Assembly: GCA_016802295.1 (NCBI GenBank)
Contig: JAESIW010000124.1
Location: 616,373 to 659,446, forward strand
Length of the DNA stretch: 43,074 nt
Reading direction: 5' to 3'
DNA from: Brachionus rotundiformis
Lineage: Eukaryota > Rotifera > Eurotatoria > Ploima > Brachionidae
Shown here: piece by piece, positions 21,472-32,190 of the stretch
Numbering within the stretch: position 1 is the first letter of the stretch
Layout of the letters: every line of letters begins with the position of its first letter
Translations under genes and position numbers: made by a program
Notes under the pieces: model-generated
What the model was told of the DNA's origin: nothing
The model's database searches: none
What the model saw: only the letters and a program-made list of their open reading frames with translations

Positions 21472-23428
21472 ATGGAAATTGCTTCTCCTAATTCAAAACC
21501 CATTCAAGTAATGATATCTATTCCAAAAAAGAACAATGATTCTAAAATTGATAGCGATTTTAAAAACATTCTATTTTTGATGTTTTTGTATTTTTTGCAA
21601 GGAATTCCTCTTGGCTTAACAGCTAGCTTACCATATATCCTAAGCTCAAGAAACGTTTCTTATTCTCATCAAGCAATATTCAGTTTTGCATCATGGCCTT
21701 TTGCTATGAAACTTTGTTGGGCTCCTATTGTGGATTCTTTATATATTGAATCAATAGGCAAGAGAAAAAGCTGGCTTGTCCCTATTCAATATTTGATTGG
21801 TATTTTCATGATTTTATTTGCAAACGATGTTCATGAAATGATAGAAAATAATAAAAAAATCACCTCTAATGGTAAAATTGATTTTAATTTTGAAAAAAAT
21901 AATAAAGCTTTTTAGAAATTTATATACTGACAAGTATTTTTTTCATGTTTACATTTTTGGCTGCAACTCAAGATATAGCAGTAGATGGATGGGGTCTTAC
22001 TATTTTATCAAAGTAATAATTCACAAGCTGAATTTATTTTATTTGATAATTTTATCAACTAGAGAAAAGTCAAGTTGGGCTTCTATTTGTAATAATGCCG
22101 GATCAACAGCTGGTGTATTAGTGGGAAATTCTCTTTTTCTAATTCTAGAGTCAAGTGGTTTTTCAAATAATTACATAAGGCCATTTTTTGGATTAGAAAG
22201 TCAGAATCATGGTTTAGTAGATCTAAGTGGTAAGTGAAATAACCAAATAAAATAACCAAAAATTATGAAGTATATATATAAAAAGGATTTATGCATTTTT
22301 TTGGCCTTGTTTTTATTGTTTCAACAACTCTAATTCTAATCTTCAAACAAGAAAAAAATTATTACCATGAAGAAACGTTTACAAATAGCTTGGCAATTAA
22401 AGAAACATTTAGTTTATTATACAAAATATTAAAACTTGATCCTATTAAGAGTCTCTTGATAATTTTATTCACATCAAAGGTAAGATGTTATTTAAAATTT
22501 TCAATAGAATTTCAAATATATTGATAAATAAATTAATTAGATCGCTTTTGCTACATCTTCAATAAGAATTTTGAAAATGATTGAAGCTGGAGTTCCAAAA
22601 GAAACACTTGGTTTATTAAATGGTTTTTTTCAATTTATTCAAATTCTCACACCAATTTTGGCTTCAAAATTTTTCGATTTAACAAAACCATTAGAAGCTT
22701 TCCTGAAAATTTATCCTTTAAGGCAACTATATAATATTCTATAAAATTTATCAAAACTAAATTTATTTTTTCAGAATAATTTTTACCTTGTTTCTTGCAT
22801 TATGGGTTTACATAACTCCAACGTTTCGCGATATTAACGATCAATATACATTTGATTTCTTTATTTTGTATTTAATTTTGAATAGCGTTTATTGTCTTAT
22901 TTTTTCCAGTATGGCTTTATTTAAAACAGCTTTTTTTACAGAAATTTCAGATAAAAGCATTGGCGGAACTTACATGACTCTTTTAAACACAATAGCCAAT
23001 ATTGGTCTTCAATGGCCAACCACTCTCGCTCTATATTTGATCGATGCTTTTAGTATTAAAGCTTGTGTCTTCGAAAAACAGCCAAATTTAAAAGAACTAT
23101 CGAAAAAAAAATTTTTTAAAGATTTTCTCAATACAATGCACGAGAATACATGTATTTCTCAGTTTGAGCAAAAAGTAAAATATATTTCTTTAAACATTTA
23201 TTTTGTTATTATTTTATGAATTTTTATTTTCATTTAAAGAACTGTCAAAGTTTTGGGGCTAAATGTGTAATACAGACCGATGCATTTTATTTTTTGACCA
23301 TTATATGTGCTTTAATCGGTGTGGTTTGGATTTATAAATTTAAAAAGCCAATAATTAACCTTCAATCACATTCAAAATTAGATTGGAAAATTATTGAACT
23401 TAAGCACAATCAGTATTTATTGAAATAA
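21472..23428 (+). CDS. SLC33A1-like acetyl-CoA transporter, copy 1
   Basis: Seven exons: 21472-21871, 21916-22012, 22063-22229, 22286-22479, 22541-22722, 22775-23174, 23240-23428. They total 1629 nt (542 residues; human SLC33A1 is 549). Family strings are YFLQGIPLGLTASLPYIL, the FSFASWPFAMKLCWAPIVDS segment, ATQDIAVDGWGLT, and GGTYMTLLNT. About a dozen hydrophobic helices are expected. SLC33A1 imports acetyl-CoA into the ER/Golgi lumen for lysine and sialic-acid acetylation; the function here is inferred from similarity. The intron after 22722 starts with GC instead of GT. A second copy lies 406 bp downstream in the same orientation. Confidence 0.93.
22723..22774 (+). other. GC-AG intron in SLC33 copy 1
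   Basis: The exon ends in TTTAAG and the intron begins GCAACT; no GT is available nearby that would keep the frame. The acceptor is TTTTTTCAG. The same intron in copy 2 (25179-25228) begins with GT at the homologous position, in the same phase, so the GC donor is probably a recent T-to-C change that remains functional. Confidence 0.8.
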
Positions 23429-23834
23429 AATAAATAATATTCAAATATAAAATATTCTTAAAATTTAAAACTTTCTTTTAATTCTAACTCTGATTGTTAT
23501 TAGCAGACAATATGACTCAAACAATATTTTGATTTGTTAATTTGACATGTGTTTAAAAGTTATTAAATTTTTTATTTTAAAAAATGCTATCATTTAAATT
23601 ATGTCAATTTTTAGGAATAATTTAAAAAACTAAAGTAATATATTTTTTATGATAATAAAATAAAATATAAATTTTGATACACACTCTCACATTTAAATGA
23701 TTCGTTGATATTTTGATTACAAAACGACTTGTTTTTTAATTCTTAAGGCAATCAATATCTAATGTAAAAAGCCAAGAATTAAATTGTTTTTTTCCAAATA
23801 TTTTAAAATTGAATATTTTTATAAGTTCGATAAA
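23429..23834. other. Spacer between the two SLC33 paralogues
   Basis: AT-rich, no coding frame. It should contain the 3' end of copy 1 and the promoter of copy 2. The in-frame region just upstream of 23835 is open but has no ATG. Confidence 0.5.
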
Positions 23835-25853
23835 ATGAAAAGACATTATAATTTGTTAAATGGTAATGAAAAAAAATCTCTAGAATTAAAGCAAAGTAAA
23901 AGCCCGAAAATTCAATTTGATTCTCGTCTTGATGATAAGCATGTTTCAATTGACAATAATATAAAAGAAAGTTCATACGCGCTCGAAATTGATCAAGATT
24001 TTGAAGATGACGTTTTTTTAATTTCTCCTACTGAAGAAAACAACAAATTTGTTGATAATCATAGCTTTAAAAAAGATTTGTGCAATATTATTTTTTTGAT
24101 TTTTTTATATTTCCTACAGGGAATTCCACTTGGATTAACAGGAAGTTTGCCATTTATTCTTGGCTCTAGAAATGTTTCATACGCCGATCAAGGAACATTC
24201 AGTTTTGCTTTTTGGCCTTTCGCGCTTAAATTATTATGGGCTCCAATTGTTGATTCTATTTTTATTAAAAAAATTGGAAGGCGTAAAACATGGCTTGTGC
24301 CAATGCAATATATTATTGGTATTCTTATGATATTGTTTTCAAACTATGTTCATCAATTGCTTGAAATCAATCAAACAACAACTCGAACAGATATATATAC
24401 TCTAACAGTTATATTTTTTATTCTAACATTTTTTGCGGCAACTCAAGATATTGCAGTTGATGGATGGGGCTTAACCATGTTATCAAAGTAAACTAATTTT
24501 AATAAAAATTCTAAATAGAATAACAAAATTCTAAAAAGAGAAAATGTGTCATGGTCTTCAACATGTAATAGTGTTGGCCAAACTGCTGGATGGTTTGTTG
24601 GTAATATTGTTTTTTTAGTTGTCCAATCAGCCAATTTTTCAAACAATTATATCCGTCCATTTTTCAGTCTGCCAAATCAAAAATTTGGGATTGTTACAGT
24701 AGAAGGTATCAAAAATTTTTATTAGAAAAGAATTTTTAATAATTTTTAGTTAAGATTTTATGAAGTTTTTTGGTTTGGTTTTTATAATAACCACAACTTG
24801 CGTACTCTTATTTAAAAAAGAAAAAGAAATGGAAACAGCCGATTCATTAGAAGATCTTTTGACTTTGAGACAGACATACAAGCTAGTTTTTCAAATTATT
24901 AGCCTTCCAAGTGTTAAAAAGCTGACACTTTTATTATTGACTAGTAAAGTAAAGTTTGTCAATATTTTTCTTGAAGGATTTTTATTGTTTAACTAGATTG
25001 CTTTTGGTATTCAGTCAATGGTTTATTTGAAACTAATTGAAAAAGGAGTATCAAGAGAAAGTTTGGGATTGTTAGCCATACCTCTTACCCCGTTCGAAAT
25101 TGTCTTACCTCTGCTAATAAGCAGATTTACAAACGGTCCCAAGCCGTTGACCATTTTTCTCAATACATATTCATTTAGGTATTATTTAATCTAAATTTAG
25201 TTTTTAAAAGTTTAAAAAATAATCAAAGAATCATGTCATCATCTTTGATGGTTTTTTGGGTATTTTTAACTCCGAAATTTCAGAATTCAGACGGCTCGTA
25301 TGGTCTTCTTTATTTTTTTATTTGTGTGATAATAAATGCATTCAATTCTGTTTGGAATACTACCCAATCTGTTACTATGATGTCATTTTTTACCAGAATT
25401 TCAGGTTTTTATCTAAATTTTCTAAATCAAACTAAAATTTTTTAATTTAAATTCTTAGATAAGACAGTTGGTGGAACATATATGACACTTCTGAATACAA
25501 TATCAAATATTGGTACCAGTTGGCCGTCAACAATATCATTATATATTGTTGACTTTTTGAGTATAAAAATATGTTCAGTTAGTGAATCTATTAAAAACAA
25601 TTTATTCAACAATACGTTTAATTATAAAAGTTTCGTGATAAATAATTTTGAAAAAAATACGTGCTCTAACGATTCAATGAGAAATGACTGCGCAAGGTTC
25701 AATGGGAAATGTGAATACAAACTTGATGCATTTTACATACTGGGTTTTATCTTTGCCTTAATTGGACTTTTATGGATATACTATTTTCGTAAAATAATCA
25801 TAAAACTTCAGTCCTACCAGAAAACGAATTGGAAATTAACATTTTCAATTTAA
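23835..25853 (+). CDS. SLC33A1-like acetyl-CoA transporter, copy 2
   Basis: Six exons: 23835-24487, 24539-24705, 24755-24948, 24997-25178, 25229-25404, 25459-25853. They total 1767 nt (588 residues). The start is the ATG at 23835, giving a long acidic/polar cytoplasmic N-terminus absent from copy 1. Transporter strings include YFLQGIPLGLTGSLPFIL, LLWAPIVDS, ATQDIAVDGWGLTML, VGQTAGWFVGN and GGTYMTLLNT. Three central exons have exactly the same lengths as in copy 1 (167, 194, 182 nt), proving descent by duplication. The first and last introns of copy 1 are missing here, and one intron (25405-25458) is present only here. It keeps slightly more of the human SLC33A1 pattern than copy 1 (SVGQTAG, FFAATQDIAVDGW). 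Confidence 0.93.
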
Positions 25854-26494
25854 AAATAAAATCTCAAATTAAATTCTTTAATTATCCTCAAATAAGATTT
25901 ATTATTTACAATTTATTATTATCTTTATGTATTAATATTGTGAACTTATTTATAGAAAAGTGATTTATGATCTTAAAAATCTCTATTTTAATTCTTGAAC
26001 AATTTAAAGCTTAAACTAAAAATCGACTCGATCACTCCTGAACATTTAGTTATGTTTAATTTGATAGCAAAAGTAAAATCATTGTATTATTTTTTTTAAA
26101 ATATATTTTATCTTACTTAAGGTAAATTAGATACAAAAAAAAATAAAATTAGGATAAAACAAAATTATTATTATTTATTTACTACAAGAATTTTAGTAAA
26201 AGATAAATTTTAAAATAATATAAAAAGAATACAAAATATGACTATTTAAAATTAAATAAATAGTAATAATTAAATTTAAAAAAAAACTTAGTAAAATAAA
26301 AACCTTTCGGTCAATATTAATGGTCAAGTTAAGACAAAATCATAACCTATATCACAAAAAATTAAGATCTAAATTCTAATTCTAATTTATCTTAAATATT
26401 ATTAAAATTTCTACACTTAAAAAGCGTATCTTATCAAATTAAGTTTGAAAATATTTCAGTTCATAATTAAATTTTTTTTCTATTAAACTAGAAA
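25854..26494. other. AT-rich spacer before the cysteine-synthase-like gene
   Basis: No reading frame, RNA gene or notable repeat is seen. It contains the 3' region of SLC33 copy 2 and the promoter of the next gene. Confidence 0.5.
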
Positions 26495-27658
26495 ATGTTC
26501 TGCTCAATCAAGTTAAATTACTTTATAAATCGTTTGGCCATTAATAAATGCACTTATTCAAGTCATACTGATAACATTCTAAATGGCTTCACTGCTTCAA
26601 TAGGTAACACTCCTCTGGTAAAGCTCGAAAACATAAGCAAACAATCAGGTTGTAATATTCTAGTTAAATGCGAGTACATGAATCCAGGAGGTATTAAGAT
26701 TAATTATCGTTAAAATTTCCATTTCATTTAAATTTATAAATAATAAGGATCCGTGAAAGATAGAGCTGCTTTATTTTTGATAAATGAAGCAATTAAATCC
26801 AAAAAAATTGCTCATTTACCGCAAAAAGATGCGCCTATCCCGACAGTTGTAGAAGGCACAGCTGGAAATACTGGAATAGGTTTAGTACATATATGTAATT
26901 CATTAGGATTTAAATGTCATATATTTATGCCGAATAATCAATCGAAAGAGAAAGTTGAATATTTATCTACACTTGGTGCAGAAATCAGTCAGTTTCCTCC
27001 AGTGGCTTTTACCGATCCGAATAATTATAACCATAAAGCAAGAGAGTTTGCTGAAAAAACACCCAATTCGGTATGGACTAACCAATTTGATAATATTCAA
27101 AATAGACAAGCTCATATTGAGACTACTGGACCAGAAATATGGAAACAGACTAATGGGAAAGTTGATGCAATTGTTTTCGGAGCAGGAACTGGAGGAACTT
27201 TAGCCGGTTGTTCAATTTATTTAAAAGAAAAAAATAAGAATATCCAGGTTTATTCAGCTGATCCTCAAGGTTCAGTTCTATATCATTTTTTCAAACATGG
27301 AAAATTAGAGAGAACTGAAGGTTCAAGTATAACTGAAGGAATTGGTCAGGGTCGAATAACCGAGAACTTAAAAGGTGCATTGGTAGATGACGCTCTTTTC
27401 ATTCATGATTTAGAAGCAGTTAATATGACTTTTAAATTGTTACATGAAGAAGGATTTTTTGTTGGAGCAACTTCTGGATTAAATGTCGCTGCTGCTGTTA
27501 AAGTTGCTAAAATTATAGGACCAGGAAAAAATATTGTCACATGCCTATGTGACACTGGGGCAAAATATATGAATCGTTTGTATTCAAGATCAGAATTAGA
27601 AAAAAGAAATTTAATTGAAGCAGTTCCAATTCAATACAGAAAATATTTGAAACCATAA
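26495..27658 (+). CDS. PLP-dependent cysteine-synthase-like enzyme (bacterial/fungal type)
   Basis: Two exons, 26495-26690 and 26748-27658 (57-nt intron), encode 368 residues. This is a fold-type II PLP enzyme: the IGNTPLVKL start motif, NPGGSVKDRAA with the Schiff-base lysine (formed across the splice junction), the phosphate/substrate loop EGTAGNTGIGL, and GAGTGGTLAG. ETTGPEIW, SSITEGIGQGR and CDTGAKYMNRL are the strings I associate with the CysK-like subgroup of proteobacteria and fungi (yeast YGR012W type) rather than animal cystathionine beta-synthase. There is no haem-binding N-terminus and no CBS pair. The first ~25 residues (MFCSIKLNYFINRLAINKC) are basic and hydroxylated, like a mitochondrial presequence. 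Likely chemistry: beta-replacement on serine or O-acetylserine with sulfide; the exact substrate is not shown by sequence. Horizontal origin with later intron gain is inferred. Confidence 0.9.
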
Positions 27659-28340
27659 AATATTTGGAAACTTTGAATGAAACTTTTCAATTATAAAAAA
27701 TAATCGACAAAGCTTCAATATTTTTAGATTTAACAATTTAATTTTGGAGAAATAAATAATATCTGAATCAGTCTATTAAAAAATTGATATTTAGCTTTAA
27801 AATTCTTCAAGCTTTATTACAAAATTTTAATAGTAGAGTAATTAATTTCACAAATTTAAAAAATTAAATTTACTCAAATATCTGTTCATTGTAACATCAT
27901 TTTCAGATATTATATTTAAAATAAAAATTAGAAATCTTATAAAAGCATAAAACAACAAATTTAATTCTTTTATATACTGACTATGAACAAAAAAACCTTT
28001 TAAAGCACAAGATTGAATATTGAAACGATGCGGATCTTGAGTTTTAAAATTTTAATTGTATGATTTAAAAAAAGTTGTCTTTTAAGTTTTTATTAATAGA
28101 AATACACAATTAAATTAAAAATAGTTTTAAATTCAACTTAGTACTCGCCCTAAAAAAAAAAAAAAAAAATTTTTAAAAATCCCAAATAAAATAAAATTTA
28201 GATTCCAAAACTTAAATATGTCTATAATTATTATAAAATTAAATATTAGAAAATTAAACCTAAAAAACGCCTAAAATTAAAAAAATTTCATATTTTAGAA
28301 TTGATTTTGAAAATGGTTAGATTTAATGAAAAATATCTTC
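27659..28340. other. Convergent AT-rich spacer with a long A run
   Basis: Tail-to-tail region between the + strand synthase gene and the - strand U-box gene. It contains an 18-base A run at 28152-28169. No coding frame, and no retrocopy adjacent to the A run was recognised. Confidence 0.5.
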
Positions 28341-30455
28341 TTATTCATCTTGTATATTCATTAGATTCATTACACATCCATTTGAGTCACGCTGAACCTC
28401 AAAATTTGTAATATTTACTAATCCTTCATTCCATCCTTTAAGATTCATTAAATCTTCAATGCATTTTTTACTTCCATAATATGCATGGTTTAAAACTTGG
28501 TTTCTTTTATATTCGTGTCCTAAAGTAATACAATTAATTCCCTCTATATTTGCGTAATGTTTTCTATTCAAAACCAAATTACAGACTGAAATTTTTTTTG
28601 TATTTTCGATTAAGCTAATGTAAGATGACACAGATTTATTTGAATCTGACTGATTTTTTGCATATATCTCAATTGGAAATTGCCATTTATTTTCAAAAAA
28701 TACAGGATGATAAGGAGTAATTATTAAATTATTTATTTTAATCAAATTTCCTTCATATATTGATTTGATTAAACAAACGACTATTGCACCATTGTTCAGT
28801 ACATCACCTTTTTTCAATTGATCAATAGTTTTTTTTTGACCATTTTCTAATTTAACTAAGCAATTTGAAGCAAAACAGCCATTGTTACGATTCATGATAT
28901 TAGTCATATTTATATGTGGACTATTTTTAATGGCATAACCACTCGGCTTAGGAGGAGGCAACGTTACAAATATTTCTGTCAATTTATCTATTAGTTTATC
29001 GAATTTTTCAATGCGATACGATTTCATTGAAGGAGATTTGAAATTAATTGCTTGCTCGAATAAATGAGCAAATTTAAATGATCTGACATAGTGCTGTCCC
29101 CATGTGCTCCAATACTTTAAGCTCAAGGAAATTTGTTCATTGTTAAGGTCAGGTATTTTAGTTTGCTTGATTTCGGCTAAAAACTCAGGTAAACAAAATT
29201 TAGAATAATAAGTTTCTAATTTAAGATTGATCAAATTAGGATGTGTTAAAATTGAGAGCATAGTGAACCTGCATAATTGTAAGTCACAATTTTTCGAATC
29301 GCTTTTAATTTGATTACATTTTAACTCAACTTCAGAATCTAAATGCTTTAATTTAATTTTAAAGTTATTAAGATCAATATTTTTTTTCGTTTTGATCAAA
29401 AAATGATGCTGTTTACCAGATTGGACTGTAGTTATTTTAGAATTATGATTGTCGATTGCAAATTCTAGATCATTTTCCAATTCAATATTAAGATTTTGAA
29501 TCAAAGTTAGAAATGTGTTGGCCATAAAATTAATGAATATTGTGCCAATCATTGACTGATCTGGAATAAATCCAAATATACCTTTGCCATTCAAAGCCAA
29601 TTGATCCAAACATGATGAAACTATATCGTTTGAGAAACCGAAAGTATTCAATTGAACGTCATGAGGTTTTTTGATGAATTGAAATTTTTTTTCTAACATT
29701 TCACTTCCCTCTGTATCTTGACCATCAGTTAGCAAGATCACTGATTTAATATGATTTTTAGGTGCTTTTTCAATAAGCTTAAAGGCTTTCTGTAAAGCTG
29801 GGGCTGTATACGTTGAATTAAGAGAGCTTAGTTGATGAACAATTTGCTTAGCTAAGTTTTTATTCTGAGAGTTCATTGACATAAGATCTAATTCAATATT
29901 GACTTCGTCACTATAAGTAATCAATGCTAATTGATCTGACTCAGTAAAAGAAGTAATCATTACATTGAGCACATGCTTAACCAAATCTAATCGAGTAAAT
30001 GCTTTTCCACCTTCAGCGTTACCTACCACACAAGACATTGATCCTGATACGTCTATGACACATATAAATGTTACAGGACGTCTTTTATCAAGAGTTGGTA
30101 TAACAAGACACAAGTCTAGGTAATTGTTAAACGTGCTAATATTTGCTTCAATTGAATGTAAAACTGAATCATTTATTTCAATTTCGTTCACTGATTCATC
30201 CATGATTAAATTTTCATTATCGTCATCAGCCGATTGTAATGTTGAGTTATTAAATTTTTCTATTAGACTTTTCAGTGACCAATTTGTATTAAAGTTATTC
30301 TCTATTTTTTTTCTGCATGTTGGACATGAAGAGCTTTTCATACTCCATGATTCTAAATTATTTCGGTCAAATGTATGTCCACATAAAAGACTTACTGGAT
30401 CAATCATTATTGATTGGGAAATAGGACAAACAAATTCATCAGGAATTCTTGGCAT
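28341..30455 (-). CDS. U-box/RING-like + VWA + Hint (Vint) protein
   Basis: Single exon, 704 residues from the ATG at 30455. The N-terminus (about 3-70) is a U-box-like E3 domain (DEFVCPISQSIMIDPV) that still has RING-type ligands (LLCGHTFDR, CPTCR). A von Willebrand A domain follows (about 125-315) with a complete-looking MIDAS: DVSGSM, a downstream Thr in STYTAP, and LLTDGQD. The C-terminal 178 residues form a Hint module of the Vint type: Cys527 in NGCFASN as candidate N-terminal nucleophile, and ITPYH (His about 583) as the block B T-x-x-H. Hint domains cleave or transfer the chain before their first cysteine, so the protein may release its U-box-VWA part or attach it to another molecule. 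Substrate and cellular role are unknown. No intron is evident, unlike most neighbours. Confidence 0.9.
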   Translation of the reverse strand: MPRIPDEFVCPISQSIMIDPVSLLCGHTFDRNNLESWSMKSSSCPTCRKKIENNFNTNWSLKSLIEKFNNSTLQSADDDNENLIMDESVNEIEINDSVLHSIEANISTFNNYLDLCLVIPTLDKRRPVTFICVIDVSGSMSCVVGNAEGGKAFTRLDLVKHVLNVMITSFTESDQLALITYSDEVNIELDLMSMNSQNKNLAKQIVHQLSSLNSTYTAPALQKAFKLIEKAPKNHIKSVILLTDGQDTEGSEMLEKKFQFIKKPHDVQLNTFGFSNDIVSSCLDQLALNGKGIFGFIPDQSMIGTIFINFMANTFLTLIQNLNIELENDLEFAIDNHNSKITTVQSGKQHHFLIKTKKNIDLNNFKIKLKHLDSEVELKCNQIKSDSKNCDLQLCRFTMLSILTHPNLINLKLETYYSKFCLPEFLAEIKQTKIPDLNNEQISLSLKYWSTWGQHYVRSFKFAHLFEQAINFKSPSMKSYRIEKFDKLIDKLTEIFVTLPPPKPSGYAIKNSPHINMTNIMNRNNGCFASNCLVKLENGQKKTIDQLKKGDVLNNGAIVVCLIKSIYEGNLIKINNLIITPYHPVFFENKWQFPIEIYAKNQSDSNKSVSSYISLIENTKKISVCNLVLNRKHYANIEGINCITLGHEYKRNQVLNHAYYGSKKCIEDLMNLKGWNEGLVNITNFEVQRDSNGCVMNLMNIQDE

Positions 30456-31078
30456 TTTTAAAATTAATGTTAGATTTTTAAAATTGGGTGTAGATTTAAA
30501 CTTTAGTTGTCACTATGGTAAAATATTTAATATTTATATGTATTAAGTCTAGAGAAATAATGAATTTTCTTATCTAATTGGATTTTAAGTTCGTTACTCA
30601 TAAAATTAGAAATTATTCATAAATCTGCTATATGAGAATTCAAAAATAAACTTATTTCTTAATTTTATTTTTTCCTTTCAATTTTTTAATGCTTTCGGAA
30701 AAAAGACCTTTTAATTTGCATTTAAAAATAAATATATACTCAGGATAAGTTTTGTCAAGTTTGGTAACACAAATATAAAAAAATTATGTCAAATTTATTA
30801 ATAAATTAACGATTTGAATTAGCTTTGGGTAAACATTAAATCTGATTATTTCGATTTGATTTTGTTTTCTGACATCAAATTTCACAAATTCAGATAAAAA
30901 ATTTTGATCAAGATGCCAGTACTGAAAAACTACTGAAAAGGTTTGCTTTTTCAGAATGAAAACAAGGATTTTGAAGACGAATTTTTTGATTTGATAAATT
31001 TTTTAGAGGTTTACATTTTTAAATCTAAGAAATAATAAAATATGAGCTAAGTTTAAATTATGGCGCCCATTTATTCAA
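30456..31078. other. Region between divergent U-box/Vint and S1-like genes
   Basis: This region separates two divergently transcribed genes and presumably contains both promoters. A small foldback (CTGAAAAA near 30922 with TTTTTCAG near 30947) is visible. No coding frame. Confidence 0.45.
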
Positions 31079-32000
31079 ATGTTTAACTTAAATTATACAG
31101 AATTCTTAGCCAAATTCATCATGAAAATTTTGACTTTCGCCAATGATCTCATAATATTATGTTGTATTTTCTTGATTTTTTTAATAAGCAACTATACATA
31201 TGAAATTTATCGATTTGAATCGAAATTTAAAAATAAAGATTTAATTGAGTATAAACAGGAAAAATATTTTAGCGATTACATTTTAAAATCAAAGTTTGTA
31301 TGTGGGATAATTCCTGAGTATCAAATAGGCACATTAAAACGAAAAAAAGGAGATTGCAAAAGCACTAAATGGCCATGGGATGTTATTGTTAAAACAAGCA
31401 ATCTCTCATATAAAGGATTTATAATATCTAGAAATCTAATATTAACTCATACTTTGGATAGTGAAATAAACGAAATTCGGATACTTCATTTTGAAGAAAA
31501 TAATCTTAAAGAATATCTAGTAAAGAAAACTTATAAAATCGGTTATTTGAGTGTAATTGAATTAAAAAATTTGATTAGTTTCAATAAATTCTTCATGCCT
31601 GTATGCATTCAGAATTTAACAATTGATTTTTCTAATTTAAAGATACTCTCATGGTTGTTTTTTAATTTTTTTTCAAAAATTATTAAACTTTTATTTTATT
31701 TAAAGGAATTTTGATCAAGCTTCTAAGTTATTCACTAATCATCCTGACAGAATGTTTAATTTTAAAATACAAAATAGCATGCATTTATCGAATTACAGTT
31801 TTTTTCATGTGCAAATCTCAGAACAAGTAAAGGAAAATATCGATAAAATGTGTAATCGTATGGCAGGCTTGTTCATTTATTATAGAAATAAATGGAGTCT
31901 AATAGGATTTAATTATTTTCATAATATAAACACTTTTTTGTCAGTAATTAATCATTATAGTTTAATTGAAAAAGTCCTTAAAAAAATTCCTTTTCCTTGA
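31079..32000 (+). CDS. Trypsin-fold (S1) protein lacking catalytic residues
   Basis: Two exons, 31079-31653 and 31706-32000 (52-nt intron), encode 289 residues; an internal ATG at 31121 could also serve as start. A hydrophobic segment (IILCCIFLIFLIS) acts as signal anchor or signal peptide. The S1 framework is recognisable: CGI..., KWPWDVIVK (for WPWQVSL), then GFIISRNLILTHTLD where active enzymes have LTAAHC. SVIELKNLISFNKFFMPVCIQN stands where the second residue set is DIALLKL...QPICLP. MCNRMAGLFIYY aligns with the CxGDSGGP block, followed by KWSLIGF. Thus His57, Asp102 and Ser195 all appear replaced: a pseudoprotease, perhaps a ligand, decoy or matrix protein. The frame is intact through the splice, so it is not an obvious pseudogene. 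Confidence 0.72.
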
Positions 32001-32190
32001 AAAAAATTAGTTTTATTTAAATTTTTTTAATTAATAAAAAATTATTATGTAATTTATTATTTCAATTCAATTTTGGATATTAAAAAATTTCCTTAATCTA
32101 GATATAAAAAATCAAGTATAAATCAATAAAAAAATATTAAATAATTAAATTTTTAAAAAATCGGAAACAAAATTAGATTGTTGGTAAAAT

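Noticed and set aside
26955..27203. +1 frame within the cysteine-synthase exon
   Set aside because: Shadow of a frame with all PLP-enzyme motifs.
28152..28169. 18-base A run as the poly(A) tail of a retrocopy
   Set aside because: No coding relic or target duplication is seen next to it; simple homopolymer.
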